From Chthonomonas sp. (GTDB taxonomy: Bacteria > Armatimonadota > Fimbriimonadia > Fimbriimonadales > Fimbriimonadaceae), in the NCBI GenBank assembly GCA_016788585.1, contig JAEURP010000002.1, forward strand, positions 96,245-160,244: 64,000 nucleotides of DNA, read 5' to 3'. Below are positions 7,587-15,071 of this stretch, piece after piece (within the stretch, counting starts at the first letter, position 1; the number at the start of each line of letters is the position of its first letter). The notes under the pieces were generated by a model. It was given only the letters and a program-made list of their open reading frames with translations, ran no database searches and had not been told where the DNA came from. Both the position numbers and the translations under genes were made by a program.

Positions 7587-8966
7587 TTGAAGATCGGGGT
7601 CGTCGGAATGGGTGCAGCCGGGCTGCGCACGATGATGCTCCTGCGCGAGGCGGGGCACGAAGTTCAAGGTTTCGAGGCGCGCGATCGGGTTGGGGGAAGG
7701 CTCAAGACGATACGGACAGAAACCGGATTTTATGAGGCCGGCGGGGAGTGGATCGACGCCGATCATCACCGTTTGCTGGCCCTTCTCAAAGAACTTGGGC
7801 AGGAGCCGGTGCCGGACAGCCAATATCCCGGCGCGGTTTTCATGGCAGGGAAGCGTTACACCGAGGACGAGTACGAAGAGCATGCCGAAGCGCTGGAGAA
7901 GGTAGAGGAGGAGGCCGATAAGCTGGCGCTCGACCTCGACGAAGTGCCCTGGCACAACTCGCTTTACGCGAATTTGGACGGCCAGACGCTGGGCGATTGG
8001 CTCGACGCGCAAGCGGGGAAGGCGAGCATCCCGCGGCGGATACTGGAGAGCGTCTACCGAAGCGACGAAGGCGACGACACGCACGAGATCGGTCTCCTCG
8101 GCTGGCTCTGCGGCCGCCTCGCCGCCCTGGATCGCACCGGCGGTGAGATGAGCAGTATGCGTTTCCCGGATGGCGCACAAGGATTCTGCGAGGCCATGGT
8201 CGAACGGGCGGGGCCGATCATGTTTGGGGCGGCTCTGCAGCAAGTTACATTTGAGAACAACCAGATTGGACTTTTCTTTGGTAAAGAAGAGGTCAGGTGG
8301 TTTGACCAAGTCGTCCTTGCTCTCCCCGCAGGATGCCTCCGCGACATCGCTTTCGAGCCGGGCATCAGCGAAGCGAAGCAGGAAGCGTTCGAAGCCGCGC
8401 GGATGAGCCGCACGATTAAGATCGCAATGCACTTCGATGAGAAGTTTTGGGAGGGCTCGCCCCGCACTTTGACCGACAGCGCGCTGCAGCAGGTTTGGGC
8501 GGCTCAATTATCTCCCCTCCCAAGCCTGGGAGGGGCCGGGGGAGGGTTGAACACGGAAGCCGATCCGCATGCTATCAACCCGCCCCCAACCCCTCCCAAT
8601 CTTGGGAGGGGAGTTTCACTGCTCGCTTACCTCGGCGGCGAGAGAGCAATCGAACTCGCCCTCATGGGCGAGGAGGAAGCAGGCAAAGCTCTCCTCGAAG
8701 AGCTAGAGCAAATCCATCCCGGAGCAAAAGCCCATTACAAAGGCGCAACCTTGCACGATTGGGTGCACGACGACTTCTCACACGGGGGTTTTTTCAGTCT
8801 GCCGCCGGGCTATGTTCTGGACCATTACGGGGCTCTGGTACGCTCCGAGAACGGGCTCCACTTCGCCGGGGACTTTGGCGGCAGCTGGATAGGCACCATC
8901 GAGGGCGCGTTGGAGAGCGCCGAGCGGGTGGCGGAGGAAATCAAGCGTGCAGCGAACGTTCACTAA
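7587..8966 (+). CDS. FAD-dependent amine oxidase family protein with an in-frame repeat insert
   Basis: The 459-residue protein is a flavin amine oxidase. The FAD-binding Rossmann motif is GMGAAGL (residues 7-13), followed by FEARDRVGGRLKT (about 32-44), and the C-terminal FAD segment is LHFAGDFGG..IGTIEGALESAERVA. Such enzymes oxidise amines or related compounds; the substrate is unknown. The TTG start is supported by GGAGG six bases upstream. Residues 309-342 are encoded by the 102-bp palindromic element and lie between the family segments VRQVWxA-like and LLAYLGGERA-like, a loop region. The 3' end overlaps the next gene by 20 bases. Confidence 0.85.
   Translation: MKIGVVGMGAAGLRTMMLLREAGHEVQGFEARDRVGGRLKTIRTETGFYEAGGEWIDADHHRLLALLKELGQEPVPDSQYPGAVFMAGKRYTEDEYEEHAEALEKVEEEADKLALDLDEVPWHNSLYANLDGQTLGDWLDAQAGKASIPRRILESVYRSDEGDDTHEIGLLGWLCGRLAALDRTGGEMSSMRFPDGAQGFCEAMVERAGPIMFGAALQQVTFENNQIGLFFGKEEVRWFDQVVLALPAGCLRDIAFEPGISEAKQEAFEAARMSRTIKIAMHFDEKFWEGSPRTLTDSALQQVWAAQLSPLPSLGGAGGGLNTEADPHAINPPPTPPNLGRGVSLLAYLGGERAIELALMGEEEAGKALLEELEQIHPGAKAHYKGATLHDWVHDDFSHGGFFSLPPGYVLDHYGALVRSENGLHFAGDFGGSWIGTIEGALESAERVAEEIKRAANVH
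8512..8613 (+). repeat. 102-bp coding palindromic element, copy 1 (in the amine oxidase gene)
   Basis: The element begins CTCCCCTCCCAAG and ends TTGGGAGGGGAG. Each end is itself a hairpin of about 22 bases, and the two ends are inverted copies over about 39 bases. It is exactly 102 bases (34 codons) and is read in the phase that gives [15 protein letters not shown] and then [10 protein letters not shown]. It differs at about seven positions from copy 3 in aroC. Confidence 0.9.
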
Positions 8967-10467
8967 CTTTAAGCTCGAAGGCTTCGAGCATCCGGTCATG
9001 CGCGTCGAGGATGGCGTCATCAAGGCGCTCCATGAGGAGGGCCCGGCGCTCGAAGGCACCGTCGAGGACCTCGGCGGCGCGTTCATCTTGCCCGCGTTCA
9101 ACGATTGCCATTGCCATATCTTGCCGACCGGCATCGATCTTCGCAACCTCGCGCTGGATTCTTGCAAATCCCCGCAGGATATTCTCGACGCCGTCCGCGA
9201 TCGGCTGCCGAAGGTCGAGGGTTGGCTGGTTGCCGTGCACTACGATCAGAACAAATGGGACGGCGGCGCGCACATCACGCGCGATCAGCTCGATGCGATT
9301 AGCGATTCGGTGCCGATTCTGCTAAAACACACGAACGGCCACGCCAGCGTGGTCAATAGTGCAGCTCTAAACGAAGCAGGAGTCACCGAAAACACCGAGG
9401 ATCCCACCGGCGGCACGTTCGTTCGCGATGCCAGCGGGCGTATGAATGGGCTCCTGCTCGAAAAGGCCCACGAAAAGGTTTTCACCAAGATTCCCGAGCC
9501 GAGCCTGGACGAAATGGTCGACCTCATCCTCCGCGCCAGCGAGGCGATGGCGGCGTATGGCATCACCGCGGCCAGCGATATGATGACCGGGCAATTCCAT
9601 TTGCTCAAGGAGCTTGAGGCCTATCGCATTGCCTCCGAGAAATCGCGCATCCGGTACACGCTTTGGCTGCAATGGGGCACCGTTCTCGGCCCGCGCGGGT
9701 TCAAACGCAACCAGATTGAAGAGATCGTTCGACGCATGGACCCGCGAAAGTGCAGCATCGGCGGGCTCAAAATCTTCTCCGACGGCGCGATTGCCAGCGC
9801 GACCGCCGCCATTTACGGCCGCTTCGAAACCGATCCCGATGACGGCCGCACCGAGTCCGGCAAGCTCATTTATTCCCCCGAAAGGCTCGCCGACATGGTC
9901 GTGCAGGCCACGCGAAACGACTATCCGGTCGCGGTGCATGCTATCGGCGACCGCGCGGTGGACCGCACCCTCGACGCCTTCGAGGCGAGCGGCCAGGCAT
10001 TCCGCCACCGCCTCGAGCACGCGATGATCCTCAGCGACGCGCAAATCACGCGCATCGGCCTCGATCGGTGCCAGGTCACCATGCAGCCCGAATTCCTCTC
10101 CGCGCTGGGCCACGCCTACAAAAAGCAGCTCGGCGACCGCGCGCCGTTGCTCAAGCGCGCCCGCAGCGTGTGGGATAAGGGCATCCCGCTCGCCTTCAGC
10201 AGCGACCGCCCGATCGTCTCCGGCGACCCCTGGCTGGGCATCCTCGCCGCCAGCGACCGTCCGAAGGGCTTCGATCCGAGCGAAAATCTCACCCGCGCCG
10301 AGGCCATCAACGCCTACACCCACCGCGCCGCCATCGCCAACCGCGACGGCCAATGGCTCGGCTGCCTGCGTGAGGGTTTTGTGGCGGATTTCTGTACTTA
10401 TAAAGAAGACCCGCTAACGGCGAAGAAGCCGAAGGTGAAGAAGACGTACTTTGGTGGGGAAGGATGA
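8947..10467 (+). CDS. YtcJ-like amidohydrolase
   Basis: The 506-residue protein is an amidohydrolase-3 (YtcJ/AepA) type enzyme. The metal-binding HxH is in FNDCHCHILP (about residues 53-60); the later ligands are in VHAIGDRAVD and HRLEHAMI, and the final Asp in AFSSDRPIVSGDPW. Such enzymes hydrolyse C-N bonds in varied amides and formamides; the substrate is unknown. The GTG start lies inside the end of the amine oxidase gene (20-base overlap), which suggests translational coupling and possibly a shared amine/amide breakdown route (inference). Confidence 0.9.
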   Translation: MQRTFTNFKLEGFEHPVMRVEDGVIKALHEEGPALEGTVEDLGGAFILPAFNDCHCHILPTGIDLRNLALDSCKSPQDILDAVRDRLPKVEGWLVAVHYDQNKWDGGAHITRDQLDAISDSVPILLKHTNGHASVVNSAALNEAGVTENTEDPTGGTFVRDASGRMNGLLLEKAHEKVFTKIPEPSLDEMVDLILRASEAMAAYGITAASDMMTGQFHLLKELEAYRIASEKSRIRYTLWLQWGTVLGPRGFKRNQIEEIVRRMDPRKCSIGGLKIFSDGAIASATAAIYGRFETDPDDGRTESGKLIYSPERLADMVVQATRNDYPVAVHAIGDRAVDRTLDAFEASGQAFRHRLEHAMILSDAQITRIGLDRCQVTMQPEFLSALGHAYKKQLGDRAPLLKRARSVWDKGIPLAFSSDRPIVSGDPWLGILAASDRPKGFDPSENLTRAEAINAYTHRAAIANRDGQWLGCLREGFVADFCTYKEDPLTAKKPKVKKTYFGGEG

Positions 10468-10862
10468 AGTATCTGCGGCTGTTCGCGGATACGGGTTTAT
10501 TGATCAGGCTCAACACGACGGTTTTGCCGCCTGAGGGGAGAAAGGCTCGGCGAATTTTTCATACTGAACGGGCCACCGGTTTCATGAGCGAGGCCGATAG
10601 GAACACCATTAGGCAGATCATCGCAACAGGAAGGGTCCCTATCTTCGGAAAGCTCCTCTCAACAGGCTTCACCTACATTTGGGTGTTCATGCTCTTGGAC
10701 ATCGCCGCCATTATCTTTGTACCGAACGACTCAACCGCACAGACGATTTGTAGGTACGTCTTTTTTCTGCCAATGATTTTGCTTATGGTGCTAAGTGCTT
10801 CTCTATCTGGTGCCAACCCCCTAGAGCCGGATGAACTGACCAAGGACGAAGGGTCGAGTTAG
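10464..10862 (+). CDS. Small two-segment membrane protein of unknown function
   Basis: The 132-residue product overlaps the amidohydrolase stop by four bases (ATGA). It has a polar N-terminal half and two hydrophobic segments at about residues 65-85 (TYIWVFMLLDIAAIIFV) and 93-113 (YVFFLPMILLMVLSASL), with an acidic tail. I recognise no family. The overlap supports expression in the same operon. It is the last gene before a repeat-rich gap. Confidence 0.6.
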   Translation: MKYLRLFADTGLLIRLNTTVLPPEGRKARRIFHTERATGFMSEADRNTIRQIIATGRVPIFGKLLSTGFTYIWVFMLLDIAAIIFVPNDSTAQTICRYVFFLPMILLMVLSASLSGANPLEPDELTKDEGSS

Positions 10863-10867
10863 GGCCG

Positions 10868-11203
10868 CAGCAAGCTGCGTGATGGGCAGACGGGGCCGAT
10901 CCAAAGCGGCAGCGAGCAGCCCGCACTCCAAAGAGCGCCCCACAATCCAGAGGATTGAAGATGGTAGCCAGGGTGTCGAAGACCCCTGGTTCGGAATCGT
11001 CTCAGCCCCGACTCGGAGAGTCGCAGCTCGAACCCTCTGCGACCCGCTGGGTCGGATCGTGCGGTGGGCAATCGTCCAGGGGTCTTCGACACCCTGGCTA
11101 CCTTCTTCAACCCGTTGGGTTGTTCGCCCGATTCCAACTGCAGCAAGCTGCGTGGTAGGCAAACGGGGCCGATCCAAAGCGGCAGCGAGCTGCCCGCACT
11201 CTA
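10868..11203. repeat. Intergenic repeat cluster: direct repeats around a long inverted repeat, family C
   Basis: The 414-base gap 10863-11276 holds no convincing gene. A roughly 63-base sequence at 10868-10930 is repeated in the same orientation at 11141-11203 with a few mismatches (core GGGGCCGATCCAAAGCGGCAG). Between them are inverted arms at about 10954-10989 and 11076-11111, more than 30 bases with few mismatches, core AGCCAGGGTGTCGAAGACCC. A shorter inverted piece of the direct repeat is at 14144-14173. This looks like a chimera of small mobile repeats. Confidence 0.8.
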
Positions 11204-11259
11204 AATGGCACCCATACCAGGACTTTAGAAATCGTGACCGGCTCCGCAAGCCCGTATTG

Positions 11260-11265
11260 TAAAAT
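11260..11265 (+). promoter_or_regulatory. -10-like TAAAAT before the first protease copy
   Basis: TAAAAT lies 11 bases before the ATG at 11277, without a clear Shine-Dalgarno sequence. The second protease copy has TATACT in a similar place. Confidence 0.35.
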
Positions 11266-11276
11266 GAGGCAATCCG

Positions 11277-14026
11277 ATGAATCGACTTGTGGAAGTTTTT
11301 GCGGCGAGCCTGGCATCCATATGCGTTGCTTTTGGTCGTGCTGGCCAGCCAACCGGAGACCTGATTGTCGTGCCCAAAACCGAGGAATTTGTGCTCGGCG
11401 CCGTGCGACACCATGACTTTAGGGCGATCGGTCGTGGGCTCGGCTCTCGCGTCAAGGAAGCATATGCGGGCGGAAGAGTTCTGGTCGTTCGCCCTCCTAG
11501 TGGGTCAAATTGGCGGCAATACCGCCAGACGCTCTTGGCTACGGGAAGCTACGAAAGCGTCGAACCAAACACCGTAGCCGAGTTGACGGCGATGCCCGAC
11601 GACCCATTGTTCAACAACCAATGGCATCTGTTCCAGATTTCGGCCCCTCGAGCATGGGACTTTGAGACAGGCACGAATTCTCCGATCCTTGCCGTAGTTG
11701 ATGGTGGGGTCAATCTCACTCATCCTGACCTTGCTCCTAACCTGGTTCCTGGTTTCAACACGATCTCCGGATTGGCGCAGGCACAGGGTGGAGCAGTCAA
11801 TGACGTCACGACATCAGGGCATGGCACCCGGACGGCGGGCGTTGCGGCGGCTCGCGGGAACAATGGCATCGGTGTTTCTGGCGTCGGCTGGGATCTTCGG
11901 GTGATGCCGATCCGGGCCACCGACAATGTGAGCGGTGCTACCCCCAGAAGCGAATTGTTGGAAGGCGTTCAGTGGGCGGTGCAAAATGGCGCGAAAGTCG
12001 TCAGCGTTAGCTACACAGAAGTCGAGTATCAAGATGTCGAGGCGATGGGTGCATGGGCACGAAGTCAAGGTGCTTTGCTCGTGTGGTCAGCCGGTAACTC
12101 AAATACGAACTGGGCAAATTTTGACCATGACAACGTGACCGTTGTCGGCGGCACCGATCAAACTGACTCACGTTGGAACCCAAGTCCGACCTCTGGTTCC
12201 GGCTATGGAAAGGGTGTTGATTGTTTTGCGCCGTGTACGCAGATTTACACCATCAACAAGGCCGGCGGCTATGGCAACGCGCCCGCCGGGGTGAGCTTCG
12301 CCGTCCCTCAAGTCGCGGCCACCCTTGCGCTAATGATGGGCCGATCTCCGAGCCTTACCCCCTCTGAAATTGAAAAGCGAATGCTCCTGCGGTGCGGGAA
12401 CATGGGGCCCCTTGGCAATGACTTGAACTTTGGTTTTGGCAGACTCAATGCCGGTGCTGCAGTCGAGTGGCCGATTCGCAAGTACCAGTTGGAACTCCTT
12501 CCGACAAGCGCCATTCCCGGGGCGACGAATGTTTGGCCCTATAAGATTATTGACGATGGAACAGTTTATGGAGTCGTTTATCGAAATGGTCAGTCGTGTG
12601 TAATTGCGAAATGGCTTGACGGCAATCTAGTTAACTGGCAAACGAGTGAGCAAGCTCTGGGCATCTCATTTACAGATATCGTGATTACCGATGTCAACGA
12701 GAATGGAGTTCTTACGGGTTGGGCCTACAATGGCGAGTACTACGGCTTTATTTTGGGCTCGGGCGGATTGATTGACTTTCTCCACAATCCTTCACTCAAT
12801 CGAAGCTACATAAATGGCATCAGCAATTCAGGCCATGCCGTTGGCCTCCATATGCTTGGTTGGGGCAACACTAGAGCTCGATTTCGTGACATTAGCGGTT
12901 CTTGGTCGGCTCCATTAGAGTCTCCGCCATACAACATTGGTGGTTCGACGGGGTTCTACAAGATCGCCGAAGACCATCGAGTAGTTGGTAGTATCGGTAG
13001 CCAACCGATTTTCTTTAGAAGTGACCTAGGGATCGAGTATTGCGAGCCCAACGGATTTTTGAACGTCGAGGTAATGGAATCCACTGAAGAAGGAGCCTTT
13101 GTCGGCTGGTTTGCGCCTGATGCTCCTAGTGCCGATTCCTGGTATATACGTGCCATTTTGTACTCAGCCAAGGGAGCGATACTGCGAAACTTCGGTGTTT
13201 TTACCTACGCCCCTGGCATAAACGAAAGCTTGGAAGTTGTTGGCGCAGACATCACCAACACTTCAGCATCGGTAGCTGCAAGAATTTTTGATGGCTACAA
13301 CCCTGGGTTACTCATCGATAAGTTGGTTCCTCAACCAATACGACAAATCAGATGTTGCCAACAACGGTGACGACGCTAAATGAATCACCCGACATTAACA
13401 ATGTCGGGCAACTAATCGTTAGGGGCCGCACGACTCTTAATCAATGGGTTGCCCTTACCGCTAACCCTGTCGACACGCCCGGGCTTGCGCTTTCTCTGGG
13501 GCAGTTGGGTTCGAGCCCAACCTATGTCGGAAGCATTCCTCCATCTCTCAGCGTTACCTTCACCAACGCAGCCGGCATTCCCTATCCGGATGCAACCGTA
13601 CAACTGAGCTACGCGTCGTCCATTGGCAGGCTGGGCCTAGACCCACCGCCTTCGGTTACTGGAACGTATCGCCTTTACATGCGATGTAACTCAGCGGCAA
13701 TTCCAAGCTATTCTGGTACGCCATTCTTGAATCGCCTCTATCCGCCATTGAGTGAACCGGCCGTTCCAAGAGACGCGTTCTATCTGCCTTACAGTAGTCC
13801 GACAAGTTACAACGGTCAGCCAATCCTTGAGATGTATCCGGGAGATGTGGACAGCTCAGGCGAAGTGGACGCCGCAGATATCGATGCCGTCATTGCGACG
13901 TTTGGAATGGTCTACGGCGATCCTGGGTTTGGGCCAACAGATGTTGACGGTACCGGTGAAATCGACGCCGCTGATATTGATGTCGTGATTGAGAATTTTG
14001 GACTCGTGGGCGATCCAGAACCCTAA
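11277..14026 (+). pseudogene. Secreted subtilisin (S8) protease with dockerin-like C-terminus, frameshifted copy
   Basis: Two overlapping frames (11277-13370, and one entering before 13352 and ending at 14026) together match the intact paralogue at 15072-17753 from end to end. A signal peptide opens the protein. The catalytic triad is visible: Asp in AVVDGGVNLTHPD, His in SGHGTRTAGVAA, Ser in AGVSFAVPQVAA. The end carries two dockerin-type calcium motifs (DVDSSGEVDAADID and DVDGTGEIDAADID). The frame changes by -1 around 13320-13335, after LLIDKLV, where the second frame continues as GSSTNTTNQ. Either a one-base deletion (or equivalent indel) inactivated the tail, or this is a sequencing error. 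The protease domain itself is whole. Confidence 0.8.
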
Positions 14027-14037
14027 GCGGGGCAGGT

Positions 14038-14123
14038 CTACGCCGTCCCTTCGGGACTTTGGGTTCGGGCGGCCCCGTTCCAGGGCTTCGCCCTTCGCTA
14101 AGATGCGCCACCCCTTCGGGGTT
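14038..14123 (+). repeat. Family D repeat, left copy
   Basis: It starts TCTACGCCGTCCCTTCGGGA and ends with CCCCTTCGGGG, two small hairpins flanking a central part containing CTTCGCTAAGAT. An inverted copy lies at 14575-14659, so the pair flanks the small membrane gene at 14249. Confidence 0.75.
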
Positions 14124-14143
14124 TCTGAGGGGGCCGCGGCGCT

Positions 14144-14173
14144 TTGGAGTGCGGGCAGCTTGCTGCCGCTTTA
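14144..14173 (-). repeat. Fragment of the family C repeat, inverted
   Basis: About 30 bases (core GGAGTGCGGGCAGCTTGCTG) are the reverse complement of the end of the direct repeat found at 10868-10930 and 11141-11203. Confidence 0.7.
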
Positions 14174-14248
14174 GCGAGCGCCGAGCTTGCTCGAAGCGGG
14201 GTTTGGCGGGGGTGAAACTCGGCAAGGTTGCCGCCCGTACCTAAGTTC

Positions 14249-14575
14249 GTGCAGGATTCGAACTACCCGCGGCCCAGCGCACCTGGTGACGAGTCCGGGT
14301 TGGACTGGTCGTCGGTCGGCGGGGCGGTTCTAGCTTGCCTTATCATCTGCACGGCTTACGTTTTTTTCCACTGGTGGCCCAGTTGGTTGAAGCAAGCGTT
14401 TGAGGCCGCTCCATTGTTTCTCGCGTTACCCCTGATTCCCGCATTCTTGCTGCAGAGTCGGGCGAGAACCCTTATTCATCGGTTCTTCTTGGTGGGCTTC
14501 GGATATTTTGCCGCCTTGTTCTTGCTTATTTGCGCCGGTTATTTCTCGTCCGCGATTGGCTTTCCCGCGCGTTGA
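14249..14575 (+). CDS. Small membrane protein, first tandem copy
   Basis: The 108-residue product has three or four hydrophobic segments and closely resembles the gene at 14685 in pattern: SNYPRP near the start, a first membrane segment ending WWPSWL, then a middle segment with LIPAFLLQS and a last one with GYFAALFLLICAGY. The GTG at 14249 is preferred because it aligns with the GTG of the paralogue; the frame is open a little further upstream. Function is unknown. The stop codon abuts an inverted repeat, and the gene sits between two inverted repeat copies. Confidence 0.6.
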   Translation: MQDSNYPRPSAPGDESGLDWSSVGGAVLACLIICTAYVFFHWWPSWLKQAFEAAPLFLALPLIPAFLLQSRARTLIHRFFLVGFGYFAALFLLICAGYFSSAIGFPAR

Positions 14576-14659
14576 ACCCCGAAGGGGTGATATATCTTAG
14601 CGAAGGACGAAGTCCTGGACACGGGCCGCCCCGTGCGGGAGTCCCGAAGGGACGGCGTA
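14575..14659 (-). repeat. Family D repeat, right copy (inverted)
   Basis: Reverse complement of the repeat at 14038-14123, beginning within the stop codon of the small membrane gene. Hairpins CCCCGAAGGGG and GTCCCGAAGGGAC mark its ends. Confidence 0.75.
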
Positions 14660-14671
14660 ACCCGAATCGCG

Positions 14672-14677
14672 TATTCT
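14672..14677 (+). promoter_or_regulatory. -10-like TATTCT before the second small membrane gene
   Basis: TATTCT lies 7 bases before the GTG at 14685, compatible with a leaderless transcript. No -35 box or Shine-Dalgarno sequence is evident. Confidence 0.35.
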
Positions 14678-14684
14678 GGAAACA

Positions 14685-14999
14685 GTGAAGTCGAACTACC
14701 CGATACCAGAGAAACCCGCCAGCGAGCCTTGGTGTGGGCGTCCGGCGATTGGGTGGGCAATCGTTGCCTTCCTCCTCGTTGGTCTAGCTCTTTGGTATTA
14801 CGCTTATTGGCCCGCTTGGCTAAGAGAAAGGGATTCCGTTGGATTGACGATGTTCTTGCCGCCGCTTATTCCTGCATTGGTTTTGCAGTCGACGATGAAA
14901 GGCTTTGTCCCGAAGTTCCTGACGGTGTGCCTCGGCTACATCATTTCCGCTGCTGCGGGTTACTTAGTTATCATCCTATTCTTCTGGGGCTTTATGTAA
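14685..14999 (+). CDS. Small membrane protein, second tandem copy
   Basis: The 104-residue protein is a paralogue of the product at 14249: SNYPIPEKP, then a membrane segment with YYAYWPAWL, LPPLIPALVLQS and a C-terminal segment with GYIISAAAGYLVIILFF. Hydrophobic segments lie at about residues 22-42, 53-70 and 78-100. No known family is recognised. Each copy is next to a copy of the subtilisin-dockerin gene, so the pair protease plus membrane protein may be the duplicated unit. Confidence 0.6.
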   Translation: MKSNYPIPEKPASEPWCGRPAIGWAIVAFLLVGLALWYYAYWPAWLRERDSVGLTMFLPPLIPALVLQSTMKGFVPKFLTVCLGYIISAAAGYLVIILFFWGFM

Positions 15000-15052
15000 C
15001 TTGGTCTGCCTACCCTAGTATTTTGTGAATTGTTCAGTGACAAGCACCATCG

Positions 15053-15058
15053 TATACT
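15053..15058 (+). promoter_or_regulatory. -10-like TATACT before the intact protease gene
   Basis: TATACT lies 13 bases before the ATG at 15072 with no obvious Shine-Dalgarno sequence. Confidence 0.4.
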
Positions 15059-15071
15059 AAGACGTCGGGTC

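Noticed and set aside
7539..8507. 322-codon minus-strand open frame inside the amine oxidase gene
   Set aside because: It is antisense to the FAD motifs and has no domain or upstream signal.
9367..10353. 328-codon minus-strand open frame inside the amidohydrolase gene
   Set aside because: It overlaps a gene with full catalytic motifs on the other strand and its own translation is Ala/Gly/Asp-rich with no recognisable domain.
13320..13352. Programmed ribosomal frameshift in the first protease copy
   Set aside because: No X-XXY-YYZ slippery heptamer followed by a clear pseudoknot or hairpin was found, and the paralogue needs no shift. Mutation or sequencing error is simpler.
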